From positions 1,590,785-1,654,784 of the forward strand of contig JNVV01000004.1 of assembly GCA_000733355.1 (NCBI GenBank): a DNA stretch of 64,000 nucleotides. Reading direction: 5' to 3'. Numbering within the stretch: the stretch's first letter is position 1; every line of letters starts with the position of its first letter. Shown piece by piece: positions 35,924 to 47,722 of this stretch. Under the pieces are notes generated by a model, which had not been told where the DNA came from, made no database searches, and saw nothing but the letters and a program-made list of their open reading frames with translations. The translations under genes and the position numbers were made by a program. The DNA comes from Falciphora oryzae. Its lineage: Eukaryota > Ascomycota > Sordariomycetes > Magnaporthales > Magnaporthaceae.

Positions 35924-36793
35924 TCACTTGAACTGCGAGAAGAACCTCCAGGTCTCGTCAGCCGCCCAGGTCCCCCTGGCGCCCCTGTCCATGGGCTGGG
36001 GCGTGTGGCCGCCGTCGTACTCTATCCAGGTGACGGGGAACCCCTCCCTGCAGCCCTTATAATCAACCCTGGCGTGCGTGCCGCTTCCGGTGCTAACGGT
36101 CGGGAAGGTCTGCTGGGTGCAGCCGTTGTTCCTGATGAAGCGGTCCCGGATCTGGCGCGCCTGCGCGATGGGCAGGTCGCCCGCGACGCCGTGCTGGCCG
36201 TAGAAGGCTATGGGCTCGTTGCCGCCCTGGCAGCCGCTCATGGCGCCGCCCGACTGCGCGCCGACGGCCCGGAACACCTTGGGCAGGCTGCAGGCGATGG
36301 CGTACGACATGCTGGCGCCGTAAGAGAAGCCGGCGCTGAAGAGCAGGTCCTCGTCGACGCACAGGTCGGCCTTGACCTGGTTGACGATGGCCGAGATGAG
36401 CGTCACGTCCCGGTTGCCCGTGTTGGCCCAGCCGCGGTCCAGGCCGTTGGGGGCGACGTAGATGGCCCCCGTCGTGTCGTTGACCAGCGGCGGGAAGCCG
36501 TACCAGGGGAGGTAGCCGCCCGTGCCGGCCGCGACCTGGTCGGCGCTGCCACCGAGGGCGTGCAGCGTGAAGATGAGGCGGTAGGGACGCTTGTTGTCGT
36601 ACCCGGCCGGCAGATTGAGCAGGTACCAGCGCCGCCCGTTGTTGCCGGCGCCCGTGACGGTGATGGTGTTGTTGCCCGCTTTGAGCGTGTTGACCTTGCC
36701 ACAGCCGGCGGAGGGCTTGACGGCCGAGACGAGGTCAAGGCAGGCCAGGCCGAGGAGGCCTGCTTTGAGCAGGAGCGATGACCAGCCTTGCAT
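35924..36793 (-). CDS. feruloyl esterase-like secreted hydrolase (CE1/LpqC type), 289 aa
   Basis: Single exon. The ATG at 36793 was chosen because it starts directly with a signal peptide (residues 1-24, hydrophobic core SLLLKAGLLGLACLDLVSA). An upstream in-frame ORF extension would bury that signal. The alpha/beta hydrolase nucleophile is Ser157 in GFSYGAS, with likely acid Asp206 in GDLPI and base His263 in GGHTPQPMD. Paired cysteines (C31, C145, C188, C225, C248) suit a secreted protein. Length and motifs match fungal feruloyl esterases without a carbohydrate-binding module, which free ferulic acid from arabinoxylan. Acetylxylan or polyhydroxybutyrate-type esterases share this fold, so the ester specificity is inferred. 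It is divergent from the PhzF gene across 0.95 kb. Confidence 0.88.
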   Translation of the reverse strand: MQGWSSLLLKAGLLGLACLDLVSAVKPSAGCGKVNTLKAGNNTITVTGAGNNGRRWYLLNLPAGYDNKRPYRLIFTLHALGGSADQVAAGTGGYLPWYGFPPLVNDTTGAIYVAPNGLDRGWANTGNRDVTLISAIVNQVKADLCVDEDLLFSAGFSYGASMSYAIACSLPKVFRAVGAQSGGAMSGCQGGNEPIAFYGQHGVAGDLPIAQARQIRDRFIRNNGCTQQTFPTVSTGSGTHARVDYKGCREGFPVTWIEYDGGHTPQPMDRGARGTWAADETWRFFSQFK

Positions 36794-37747
36794 CTTGGCT
36801 GTGGTGGGAACGATCAAGCTAGAGAGCAACAAGGGAGCTTCAATTCCAGGGGAGTATCTGGCGGACGTCGGCGCAGGCAAGGCTCATCGTCTAAGAGGAC
36901 CAAGTGAGCTGATCGCGCCGGTCTTTATACGCGTCCGTCATGTTATAGCCTGAAGCCGGGCCACTACAACCACACAAACCTCTGCTGCATTACCTATCCA
37001 TTGTGCTCCGCATCGAGCACCATAGCGAGTGAGGGGTAGATATTGACATTCGTCACCTCTGGAACCTCGCGAGGGACCCGTACGGATCAGGAACGCTGGA
37101 AATGAAACCGTCATATAAAAATCTTGGGCCTGAAGCGACTGCCGACATTTATCCACTGCGGGCAAGCCTTCCGGGGTAAATTTGCCGGAACCCTGTCCTG
37201 TCGACGCATCACCGGCCGACCTCCGCTGCCCGGATTGGTGCTTGGAGACTGGCAGGCCGGAGCGTCGCGCGGCAATGACGGGTGGCACTGAACGCGCAAG
37301 GGTGATCTCCCATAGCGGAGGTTATCGTTGCGATGGCCAGGGGCTTTGGCCGGCTTTGAGAGACGGCATATCAGAACAGGATTTTCCAGATCGAAGCATC
37401 ACGATGAGGCTTTGAGCCGGTGTTCTTTGTTGCCATTTGGTAGACCAAATGATCGTGCAGAAACGTCTTGGGGGGCAGGTCATTGACCCTAACCCCCAGC
37501 AGCACATGCCCCTGAGCTCCCCATGCCTTGCTGCCGTCCATGCTTACATGATGTTACCGCCCTGGGGAAAACAATCCTCCCAGAGTCAATCATGTACATA
37601 AGTTGTAGGTGACTCACTGCCAAACCGCGGCAATACTTGCGAGGTTTCCACGTACCTTACTAAGCTCTGATAACCAAGATCAAAACCTCACAATATATCA
37701 AAAATGAACTATTTCGCTTGCTGAGCTAGCCGTTATACTCGTCAAAA
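36794..37747. promoter_or_regulatory. divergent intergenic region
   Basis: 954 bp contain the promoters of the feruloyl esterase (-) and PhzF-like (+) genes. I see no diagnostic operator. Confidence 0.5.
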
Positions 37748-38845
37748 ATGGCATCCACCTCTTCCGCAGACAGCCTCAGGTTCGTGACCCTCGACGCCTT
37801 CACCTCGACGCGCTTCGCCGGAAACCCCCTTGCCCTCGTGCTCCTCCCTCCCAAAGACCAGTCCATACCGCAGGATGCCAAGCAGCGCATCGCGCGCGAG
37901 TTCAACCTCTCCGAGACGGCCTTCCTGCACCTCGCTCGCGATGGGGGAGCCGGAGAGGAGCTCCGGCTCGACATCTTCACCCCGCGCGAGGAGCTCCCCT
38001 TCGCCGGCCACCCCACCATCGGCACGGCGTCGTTCCTGCTCCTCCCCGACCTAGACGCGTCCGGCGCGAGCCTCGGGAAGGGACGTGTAACCACCCTGCT
38101 GACCAAGGCGGGACCCATCCCCATCTCACGCACGGGTCCATCGCTGGTGCGCGCCAGCATCCCGCACAACGTCCACGTGCACGCCGCCACGATGCGCTCG
38201 GCGCTGGGCGCGGCCGGCGTCGACCACGCCTCCCCAGCGGCTGCGTTGGCGGCGGGGCTGTCCGCGGACCCGACGCTGCGGGCCGCCGAGCTGGACGCGC
38301 CCGTCGTCAGCATCGTCAAGGGCATGACGTTTGCGCTGGCGCGGCTGCCGGACCTGGCGGCGCTGGGGCGCGCGGCTGTCGGCCCGCCGCTCGACTGCGG
38401 CGAGGCGGGCCTGCTGGACCGGGCGGGCGGCTGGGACGTGGGGTCACCCAAGAGGTACTATTTCGTGCACCTCGGCACCAGCAGTGGCGGCAGCGGCGAC
38501 GATGGTGCCGACAGGTCTCAGATGGCCAGGACGGTGAGGCTGCGGACGAGGCTGCTGAAGGAGTTCGAGGACCCGGCGACGGGGAGCGCGGCTAGCGCGC
38601 TGAGCTGCTATCTGGCCCTTTCCGACTCGGCCGTGCTTGGAGACGCACCTGCGGAAGGGCAGGCTGTGGAGGCGGAGGAGACTATCTTTTTCGAGATCGA
38701 GCAGGGCGTCGAGATGGGCAGGCACAGCGTCATCCACGCCGAGGTTGTCAGGGAGCGCAAGGCCGGCGAGGGCGGGTGGAAGGTCAAGGAGGTCTACCTG
38801 GGCGGGACTTCGGTCATGGTCATGGAGGGAACCGTACGCCTGTGA
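37748..38845 (+). CDS. PhzF-family isomerase/epimerase, 365 aa
   Basis: Single exon from the ATG at 37748, preceded by an A-rich Kozak-like context. Family landmarks are clear: FAGNPLAL at residues 23-30, the catalytic glutamate at about E56 in LSETAFL, PFAGHPTIGTA, and EDPATGSAASAL in the second half. The two-lobed diaminopimelate-epimerase-like fold spans the whole length. The known founder, PhzF, isomerises a dihydro-anthranilate in phenazine synthesis. Fungal members are widespread and mostly uncharacterised, and no other phenazine gene is nearby, so I infer a cytosolic isomerase with unknown substrate. Its 3' end converges on the thioesterase gene with 106 bp between stops. An antisense ORF across it is a composition shadow. 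Confidence 0.92.
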   Translation: MASTSSADSLRFVTLDAFTSTRFAGNPLALVLLPPKDQSIPQDAKQRIAREFNLSETAFLHLARDGGAGEELRLDIFTPREELPFAGHPTIGTASFLLLPDLDASGASLGKGRVTTLLTKAGPIPISRTGPSLVRASIPHNVHVHAATMRSALGAAGVDHASPAAALAAGLSADPTLRAAELDAPVVSIVKGMTFALARLPDLAALGRAAVGPPLDCGEAGLLDRAGGWDVGSPKRYYFVHLGTSSGGSGDDGADRSQMARTVRLRTRLLKEFEDPATGSAASALSCYLALSDSAVLGDAPAEGQAVEAEETIFFEIEQGVEMGRHSVIHAEVVRERKAGEGGWKVKEVYLGGTSVMVMEGTVRL

Positions 38846-38951
38846 TGAACGGTCTATCTCTATCAAGCGGCTATGCTGTCTTGGTATTTATGTTTATCAG
38901 TTGCAAGCAGACCTCGTCCAACGCCCCGTGGTGACAATATGTAGGTAACCA

Positions 38952-40260
38952 TTACAGCTTCTCCCTCTCCTTTGCATCCATTGTCAACCCACGCATTGCC
39001 CGGACGATGCCGTCCTGGTACACAGTGGCGACGTGCACACCCTCCGGGCTCCAGATCTTGCCCTCCAAGATCACCCGTCCGTTCGCAACGCGGGGGTACG
39101 TGACCTCGTAGATCCACCACTCGCCGCGGCCGCCACCGCGGCCGCCCCGATCCTGCATCTCGCTCTCACGATGCATGACGGCGTCCTCGACGTTGGTGTG
39201 CACGACAAAGGTGTTGCTCAGCGTGGTGATAAGCTTGGCGCCGCCGCTACCAAGGCCCATGAAGTTGGCCGCCATCAGCAGGCCGTTCCTGTCGCCCACG
39301 TAGGCGTGGACCAGCGCGTGGAGGTTCGGCTCGTCGGCCGTCATCGGGCCGAGGAGCCGGTACAGCACCAGCTCGCGCTTCTCGTGCATGGGCCTGGCGG
39401 CGCTGTAGGCGCCCATCTCGACCTTCCGCATCTCGACGGCCGGGAACGTGCCGGCCATCTCGGCGCCCGCCGGCCCCACCGCGTCGACGATCCCTTGCAT
39501 GTCGAGGCGCGGCACCAGCGGCCAGTCGTCGAGCCGCCGCCGCGAGGACAGGATGCTCGCGAACCGCGACTGCGGCGGCGGCTCCTGGAGCGACAGGCCC
39601 AGGCAGTGCGGCTCGGGCAGCTTGAGGGAGACCATGGCGGAGAAGCAGACGGGGCCGAGGTCCGAGTCGACGGGGGTCGTGCCAGCGTCGGCGGCCGGGA
39701 AGCGGAGGAGGCTGCCGTGCTCGCCGCCGGGGGAAAAGGAGGATTCCCTGTTTATCGTCTGCCGGGCCTTGACCGTGTACGTGACGAAAGAGCGCCCTGT
39801 CGATATGGGCTCCATGTCGTATATGAATGGCCGGTCCGTCAGGCCAAATACGTTGAAATAGCCGTGTATTGTCTTTTCCGGTTTGCTCGTTCGTCAGCGT
39901 GCCACGCTAAAATCTCCGTCTAGTCTCGATGGTGACACTCACATGCAATCCGTACCTGCTCTCGGCAACGCCAACGATTCCTTGCTCGGCCTCCTCGCTT
40001 GCCACGCGACTGACAGCCACGGCGGCCTGGCAGAAGACGTGGCCGCCGAAGGCTGCTATGGGCGGGTTCGGGAACACCTTGCCCGGACCGCTCACGGTCT
40101 CGATCTCCTCGATGTCTGATCCGGGGAGGTTGGCCGGCCGCCGACCTATGAACCGCCGCGCGACGCCGGCCGCCGTCGCCTCGGGAGACAGGGGAAGCTC
40201 GGCTAGCTCCATGAGCTCCTCAAACGAGAGGCGTGGGTCGGGCGCCTCGGCAGAATCCAT
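38952..40260 (-). CDS. acyl-CoA thioesterase, TesB/ACOT8-like, 412 aa
   Basis: Two exons: 39943-40260 and 38952-39872. The 70-nt intron has a GTGAGT donor and a CTGAC branch. The start at 40260 (MDSAEAPDPRLSF) was preferred to an upstream in-frame extension. The double hot-dog layout is visible. Exon 1 has FGGHVFCQAAVAV, and the junction gives IHGYFNVFGLTDRPFIYDME, close to the HGYFL..G..D.P..YEV motif of this family. GRSF and VCFSAMVSL follow, then a second hot-dog with LSNTFVVHTN and DAVMHRESEM. It would hydrolyse acyl-CoA to free acid and CoA, usually in peroxisomes. The last residues are EKL, which is not a standard PTS1, so location is uncertain. An insertion of Gly/Arg-rich sequence sits near the C-terminal hot-dog. 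Confidence 0.9.
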
Positions 40261-43200
40261 CCTTGCGAAGGCGCGGCCGGTTTTGACTTGTCGGGCCTGT
40301 CTGCCTGTCTGCCCGTCCCAGGGAAGAGAGAATGCGCAGCCGCTATCTACGAAGCTGCCAGCCACTCGTGTGCCAACGCCCCAGGCCTTTGTCCGCCTCG
40401 ATGTGCTGTTGGTGCTTGTGTGATCGGAGTGGCTTTTTCGGGGTCAAAGCTGCGCATACAGGTCCGATTGGGTCCTAGGAGGTAATATGGAAGCTGCCAA
40501 GCCAATTGAATCCGCGCAGTGTCTCGTTCATGCTGTATCGCGATGTGTTTTCTGTCTATCAAACACCGGTCAAGGCCACTCCTTTACCCTCGGGGCCATC
40601 TGTGCAGATGCCGAGGTCCGGCGGCACGTGGCTGTGATTGGCTAGCTCCCTGTCGGAGCTCCATCCCGCTCTTCCTCGCTTTCCTAAACGCGTAAGATTC
40701 CTTGGGCACAGCCCATCCACTGGCCGTGGGCTCTTTCCACCAGCCAACAACCCAGTGGTAACTTGGCGCTTTGAACGACAAGACTGCAGCGACGAGGGAC
40801 GACCAGCTGGACTCGCGAAGCGGGCCAAAGGGCGGGAGAGATAATGAAAGAAAGGGAAAAGAGAGAGAAAAAAAAAATTAAAAAAAAATTAAAAAGAAGC
40901 AAGTAGAGGGTTTGAGCCTGAATGCAACATCTGGTTAGGGATAAATATGGTGATGGTAGGGGGTAACTTTCCAAGAAAAACGATATAGGTAAATAGCAGT
41001 TGGCGAACCTGGGCTTGCTGGTTCAGGGTGCATCTGCCAAGTGCGCCCAGATGTCCGCCGTGTCCAGCCGCCGTTGCCGCCCACCCTGCTTGTGACTTGA
41101 GGGCATAATTAAAAATCCCAGTGAATCTTCTCCCTTTTTGATCCCCGGGTGCCTAGTCTCAGATTGAAGGATCCGACTTGCTCGCACCCTCGTTGCCCGC
41201 ACGCGCCCAGGCGTCCACTTTGAGTGATAGCCAGTGAGGCTCGCGTGTAAAAACATGTGCGACGAAGGAGCTTGAGATGTAACCACCCAGCTTCAAGACC
41301 AGCCTCGGCAACATGATGCACCGCATCAAACTACCAAGGGTGGCTGTGATGTTCTGATGCGTGAAATACTGCGCGAGAACGTTGTAGCTATCTGGGCTCA
41401 AATCTTACCGGTGGCGATGCTTGGCAACGCTGGATAGAACCTGGGCGATCGATCTGTTGTTGATCCCATGACCCCCACCATTTTTTGAAGGGGTCCGCGT
41501 GAATGTGGCCATGTTGTCTGATGCGCAAATGCCTCACCCACCCGCCCCCGAACCTCGTTGGTGTCATTGGTGCCTTGACGGCAGTCATCGGGAACTTCGC
41601 ATCATGTTGGTCCAGATTTGGTGTCTGGCCCCAACGGCCCGGGTTGGGGCCTAGATTCATGCTGCAAGGCTGCCGATCCCAGCGGGCCCAGCGCTGTGGA
41701 TCACCTGGAGCCGACCGACGAGCCGACCTCAATGGGAGGCTTCCGAGTTGCTACAACCAGATCTGTCTTCCTTTCTCGTCACTTCGCCTACCTACTCTTC
41801 CTACATATTCCGAGTTGTAATACCTCAGGGGCTACTTTACCGGCAACCCTCCATTTCAGTCACGCCTGGAGTAAGTCGTTACTGCCTTCCTCTTGGAGAG
41901 GTGGGCTGCTCATCAGCCGCAACTCGGTGTCAATCTTGAGGCAGGCGCGACGGAGGCCATTGGGCCGCGGGCAATCGGATCTTTCACGACCAGCGTGGAG
42001 GATGTGACCGTGATGAGAAAAAAAAAAAAAGAAAGAAAAGCAGGGGAGAAAAAGAGATTGCTCCAGCTTTGTTGACAAGGATCATATTGCGCTAGGCACA
42101 TGTAACCCCCAGGTCGCGGCTTCCCGCTTCTGTCGAGAGGGGAAGTCGTTGATGCCCAAACCCGCGGTCGATTTCTCCCACTGCACCTTCCCTCAGTCCT
42201 CTCAGCCACGTCGGGTTGCCATGCCTGAGAACACAAACTGGAGACTGGCACACTGGGTGCGGCGACGCTCCAAATAGCGCGATGGTGGCTTGCTCAAAAG
42301 GGTGGTCGGCACCGGTGCTGATTGGCCGCACCACCTCACCTGGGTCCTTTTGATTTCGAGGGTCAGCCTCCGGGAAAGAGATTTTTCTCGCCCATGCACC
42401 TGACTGCTCTGGTCGAATGAGGGTCGCGTTGCATTTCCCCATTGCCACTCCGAATTGGGCAAGACGCCCGACCAGCCGTGGACGAGACGACGTTTGCGCA
42501 GACATCCATCATCTTGCGTTCCCGACTGCATGAGTCCACCCGAACGATGGACGCGGGCCTTGGAGACAAGCTCGCCAGGTTCCAGGAGTGGTCCGCGACG
42601 GACGAAACAATGCGGTCCGTACCTAGCCTGCCTAGGGGGAAAATTACGGCTTTCTGGTGCCGTGTGCCTCGCCCCGGAATCAAGGATCATTCAGCCATCT
42701 CAGATCGCACCACCCTCGCTCTGATCAGATCAATCTACATATTACAGCGCAACCCCATGGCTCGCTGCCCTGCCTAGACACTAGGCACTCTGCAGGATAC
42801 CAATAATGCCTCCTCGATCATGGGCCGGATGCTTTGAAGAAAAGCACGGGGGTGCTTTGGAACCACACAGCCTCGAATTTGCCCACCCAGCCCGTCTCCC
42901 GTCCCTCGAACAGGGGCCGCGGAACGAGCTGGCAAGCTAGACCATCCCTGTCAACGGCTGCATGATGAGGGGTCGCCCTGCAGCTCCTAGCGATCAAAGT
43001 GGAGGACCCCGGCCAGTGAGGAAGTTGACAGGGGCCGCGGAGCTGGTGTCACGAAGCCAGTTTAGCCCCAGGTGAGATTTTCCGGGGAAAATGGTCCAGG
43101 GCAAGAGAAAAACAAACCTGGACATGGGCGAGACGAACGGGGGTGGTCCCAGAAGCCAGGCTGCCACGCAAACATCATCTTATCTCGCAAAGTCAACCAT

Positions 43201-45434
43201 TCGGCCAAGCGAGGAGCGAGAGTCCAAGAGACAACAGGAGCAGGGCGCCGCTGGCATTCCGACTGGCTGACCTCCCCCTTCGCGCGAACCGCCGACAGCC
43301 GACATCCCTCCATCTCAGCCACGCGTCAGATACTCGTGCATTCGCTCGCCTCCCGGGCCATTCGTCGCGTGGAGCACGCCTCGGGTTGCACGCTCGCAAG
43401 CGTGCGGGGATGTCGCATACCAACCTTCACTCAAGCACACAATCAATAGCTCGTCCCTGCCGAGTGCGTCAGACGTTCTAGCCTTGATGCGCTTCGCCGT
43501 CCTCCAGTCCACGACTGACTTCACTGCCGGCTGATCCGCTTGCGGTCTAGACTGGCTGCTTCAAGGTGGGTGGATCTCCAACAAGATCCAGTATCCAGCC
43601 CATCCTCTCACTTCGCCCTCCCGTCAGCCGCCGACTGCGTATGGGATTGCCGTCCTCCCCCGTCTTCGCCCAGCAAACAGTCAACCCAGTCCACTAACCA
43701 ACCCCAAAGAGGCTCACGAGGACAGCCCTTGTACCACATGTACCACACCGTGGCCAAAAAAGACCAAACAACAGCCGACGAGGCGGCCGAGTCTCCCTTT
43801 TGGCCCGCTCTTTTGGTGCCATTGTCGCTTCCCCTACCCCAGCTTTTCCGTCCTGTCGGGCTACCCTCTGTGGTCAAGCGGCTGCACCTCGCTTCCCCTC
43901 CTTTCTGATTGACATTACGTTAAATTCTCCAAGTTGGTTGGCCGCTCCATCATTCAGGAGGGACGGACAGATGAGGCTTGGCTGCTTGAGTTCAACACAA
44001 CCTCTCGACATATTGGCCGCCCCTTCTTCATGCTGCTAGGGTACCTTGCCCGAACCTCTGTTAGCGTGCTCGGTGACTTTCCCACTTTGCTTTTTTTTTT
44101 TTTACTATTTTCCCCCCCTTTTCTTTTGCTGAACGTTACGTCTTGTGACGTTTCGCTTTGCTCCGGCCTGCCTTCGACCTAGGGTACACATTGTACCTGT
44201 CCTACATAACACCGTCGACAAAAGAAGCCAAAGAGGGCTGGAAAAAACCACTCACACGACGATATCCCTGGTCCTTGAGGCCCAACTCAAGCCAATTTGG
44301 CCTTCCTAATAAGCCAGCCCCTCAAGCATTTCAAGAAGACCCTTCCCTCCTCTGGTCTCTTCGTCTCAAACATTCGGATCTTCACCCCCGCCCCCGAGCT
44401 TGCCCCCTCCGATCCCTGACCCGGCCGTTTGTAACCGCTCTTCCACTAGCCAGGGCCAATTCATCTCACTTTATTATCTTACGTCTGCCGCGGCCACCCT
44501 GACCACACACACGCTGCTTTATAGCCTCCGACTAAGCTTCTGTGGAATCAGATTAAAACTCTCTTCCGCTGGAGACACTGCGAGGCGCACAACCTCCGAC
44601 CTTGAGCCGCCTCGTGACCCCTCTCTATCGCTGATCGAGGCGTTTGTGGCACACCTTGCATCTGCCGCTAGCCCTCATACGACAAGACTTGACTTCCCCC
44701 CTCGCCAAAGACGCGTGACTGGATATTTGTGGCGCACCGAACCAGCCCTCCTCCTCAGCAACATAATACTTCACCACTTGCTGCTTTTCAATTACTTTTA
44801 CACCTCCGTCCGCTCGAAAAGGGCTCTATCCCCAGCTTCGAATCCGCCACGCTTCCGCTCCCACGCCAGTGGAAACCACACCATCCCAATAAGCTTTTCA
44901 ACACATCATTACAAGCTGCCCTTTCAACGCACATTGACTTGGCGGCACCACATCGTCCTCTTCTAGGCCACCCACGTGAGGCGGCTTTTGGCTGACGAGG
45001 CCAAAGATCGCTTCAGGGCACATTGCAAGCCTGCTCCCCTCATTCCTTTTATTTGGCTGGAGGGCCATACCTGGTCACGGCAACCATGAGCATGCCATAG
45101 CCGTTTTCCCTCTTCTTTTTCCAATTCTGGCCGAGCCGTCTGAGGCGTTGTCAGCACCTGAGGTTCACTTAGAAGATACCTATCAGCAGTGTTGGTCGCA
45201 AACCATAGACGGGCCCATCCCCGCCTAGAGAGAAAGACCAGTGGGTATGGGAAGGTTAAATTCCTCATCCCAGATTTGGAAAAAGGGCGAGATCGGGGAG
45301 GAAAGCTGACGGACTCCACGAAGGGAGAGAATATCCGAAGCTAGACAAGCTCTCAGGCATTGTCACCTACCACACCCCCATCTCACCTCAAGAAGTCTCA
45401 TGCCCCGTAATCTTGGCCTGTGATTCATCTTTTG
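40261..45434. other. 5.2 kb gene-free region
   Basis: Divergent interval between the thioesterase (-) and the disordered nuclear-type protein (+). It holds A-rich low complexity at 40841-40900, an A tract at about 42020-42031, a T tract at about 44091-44103 and a 7-bp-stem hairpin at 43388-43405. The last 1.5 kb is pyrimidine-rich, suggesting a long promoter or leader for the downstream gene. No ORF carries a family signature. Confidence 0.5.
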
Positions 45435-47087
45435 ATGGATTCCATGGTGATCCAGCTAGATCCTTCCGAGCCTTCTGGACCATGGCGCTGCATCATGCAC
45501 GACGACGATGTAGGGACTGGGGCTGTCGCCACAGCGACGATCCGACTCTCGCAGACCTTCTTGGCGCAAGGGCTCGGAGGAAAAGGGCAGCAAAAAGGCT
45601 CGGCGTTGACCTTAAAAACCAAGTCCTCGGGCTTAGAGGTCGACGGAACGGTATCGACCGGTTTGGGGGTTGACCGACGCGAGGATTCGGGAGGGGATAA
45701 CGACTCGCCTCTTCGGTATCCGCCATTGACGCCAGCGCCGAAAGTCGAGTCTACCACTAAGCGGTCGAAGACCCCAGGGTCGGCAGTCAACCGACCATCA
45801 ACACTATCAACCGACCCTCTGACGCCGCCCATCCCAACGGTGGCTGCTGGAGCGAGAATGAAACCCGACCCAAGGGGTTGCGTATATCCTCCAGGACACA
45901 GCCAATACCTACCGTCGTCTATACCCACCAAGATGACTCCCGGGAGTATCTCCTCGCCACCAAGGGCCTCCCTGAAGCGGGCCCGCCCTTCGTCAGACGT
46001 CGATGGGCCTTACACGTCGACTCTGGGTTGCAAGAAGCGCCGCCTCCTCCGGCATCTCGTCACCAGTCGTCTCTCTAGACGCTTCTCCATCCCCGCCACG
46101 CACGTGCCAAACCTTGAGGGCACTATCGGCATGACCGGCGGTGGCGGCATGGAAAAGCGGTTCCTCAGGCTCGCGGCAGTAGCGGCTGCCCGGCGCGTCG
46201 CGGCGTCGCCGATGCCAAGCGCTGCGGCGCAACTACAACTGCGCCAGCAGCCACACAGCACGCCGCCATCAGAGGTCCTCCGTCGCGCGGCCATCATAAA
46301 CAGGCTCCGGATGCGAGTGTTTGTCCAGGCTGCCGAGCGTGGTGACGCCGCTGTGGCGGAGATGGCCGCCTCCGCGGCCCTGCTACGCTTCTCCCCCGGT
46401 GTGAACGCCGCAGTCGGCGGGTCCGGGCTTGCTCGATTCCCCGGGTCTTCGGCGTCGGGTCCGAGCCAAGCGGGGATTCGCATGCCTCCACCGCCACGGC
46501 CTAACCTGCCAATGTCGGCTTCGTTGCCGTCGATTCCGAGAAATGCACTGTTCCTCAACAATACTGATGGCTCCACCCAAGTCACCACACCAAACTCCGC
46601 AGCGGCCTCGTCCCGGGGCCTCAGTCCCTGCCAAGCGCGACAGACGCTGGCATCACCAACTCCCTTTGCGCTTCCTACCGCTATTGCGGCTGCTGGACCG
46701 CTATCCCGCGTCGCGGCCATTGCCCGCCGCCGATCCATCTCCCCGGGCATGACACCGCCGGGGTCTCCGTCCAAGGGACTGCGCCCGGCCGACGCTTCTC
46801 CCCGGATGGTGGCGACGGGTGCGGGCCGTCTGCCCTCAGTGTCACCGCGACTACAACCTTTATCTTCGTCGGACGATGAGGAGGGGACGGCGTTCCCAAC
46901 GTCGGAACACGAGAGTCGGTACGAATCTGGCGACGACTCGGACGACGTCTATACCGACTTTAGCGTCATGTTTGGCGGCGGAGGTGGCGACGGCGGGGAG
47001 GATGACGACGGCATGAGCGGGAGCGAGATAGACGGGTATGAGGAGTTTATGGACGACCTGGACGGCATCCCCTGGTCTGCGCGGTGA
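45435..47087 (+). CDS. disordered, probably nuclear protein, 550 aa
   Basis: Single exon. The first true ATG is at 45435; the frame is open five codons upstream, with only a GTG. Most of the protein is Pro/Ser/Ala-rich and predicted disordered. A basic block with CKKRRLLRHLVTSRLSRR and then FSIPATHVPN, at about residues 196-225, looks like the conserved core. An Ala-rich helical region (EKRFLRLAAVAAARRVAAS and LRRAAIINRLRMRVFVQAAE) follows. SISPGMTPPGSPSK resembles a proline-directed phosphorylation cluster. The C-terminus is strongly acidic (SSDDEEG, GEDDDG) and ends DDLDGIPWSAR. The mix of nuclear-localisation-like basic and acidic parts suggests a chromatin or transcription-associated factor, but I recognise no domain and assign no function. 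Confidence 0.75.
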   Translation: MDSMVIQLDPSEPSGPWRCIMHDDDVGTGAVATATIRLSQTFLAQGLGGKGQQKGSALTLKTKSSGLEVDGTVSTGLGVDRREDSGGDNDSPLRYPPLTPAPKVESTTKRSKTPGSAVNRPSTLSTDPLTPPIPTVAAGARMKPDPRGCVYPPGHSQYLPSSIPTKMTPGSISSPPRASLKRARPSSDVDGPYTSTLGCKKRRLLRHLVTSRLSRRFSIPATHVPNLEGTIGMTGGGGMEKRFLRLAAVAAARRVAASPMPSAAAQLQLRQQPHSTPPSEVLRRAAIINRLRMRVFVQAAERGDAAVAEMAASAALLRFSPGVNAAVGGSGLARFPGSSASGPSQAGIRMPPPPRPNLPMSASLPSIPRNALFLNNTDGSTQVTTPNSAAASSRGLSPCQARQTLASPTPFALPTAIAAAGPLSRVAAIARRRSISPGMTPPGSPSKGLRPADASPRMVATGAGRLPSVSPRLQPLSSSDDEEGTAFPTSEHESRYESGDDSDDVYTDFSVMFGGGGGDGGEDDDGMSGSEIDGYEEFMDDLDGIPWSAR

Positions 47088-47722
47088 CGAAAGGAAGGGT
47101 TCTTGGTCGAGGAGCAAGTTCCTTGGAGGCACTGGCATCCAAGGGACACACCAAGAATAACCTTGTTCGCATCACAGCCACAAGTCACAGAACGTGTGTT
47201 GTGGTGCCGTATTTGGTTCTTCTCAAAGCATTTGCCGGATCAAAAAAAGGGTTTCGGGATTCCTGTATCTCTCATATTGTTACCAATATTGTCACTACTA
47301 GGCTTGCCTCACAGGGAAAGCATATGTGGAGGCGGAAAAGAAGAGGAAGAGAAAAGCGATGAGGCCGTTCCAAATTTTGGAAGGCATTGACATAGATTGA
47401 TACTTGGCGATTGGTGTGGCTCTTGATAAAATTCAGCGCCATGAGCAATATCACGTGCACCTGCCTCGCTTCGCATTCCGAAAAGGGCAACGACCTCTGC
47501 ATGGCTGGTGCTCGGCTCATTGGAGGTTTCCCCGGTCGGCCGCTCTGAATCAGCCCATTTCGTCAAGCCTCCACTGCCTGGTAGCAAATCCAATCCCGCT
47601 TTCCGAAAAGCAGAAACGACCCAGCAGACGCCCGAGGAAGCCTCGCCCCTCTCCCTCAATCGAAACCGCACGACCGACGCACCACCCTGCCCTCACGCAA
47701 TTGACCACCTTCTCCTGCAGCC
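47088..47722. other. gene-free stretch
   Basis: 635 bp between two plus-strand genes. It serves as terminator region of the first and promoter of the COX gene. Nothing else is seen. Confidence 0.6.

Noticed and set aside
36005..36781. 258-aa ORF opposite the feruloyl esterase
   Set aside because: It starts without ATG and has no motif. The minus strand has the complete catalytic triad.
37748..38845. Phenazine biosynthesis locus
   Set aside because: Only the PhzF-family gene is present. Fungal PhzF-like proteins are common outside phenazine pathways.
41292..41318. 27-bp string resembling a piece of the primate Alu consensus
   Set aside because: Similarity does not extend into either flank and the surroundings are ordinary fungal intergenic sequence, so I treat it as chance. 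A database search would settle it.
44400..44966. 188-aa ORF upstream of the disordered nuclear-type gene
   Set aside because: It lies in a pyrimidine-rich leader-like stretch and has no domain or signal. More likely promoter or untranslated leader.
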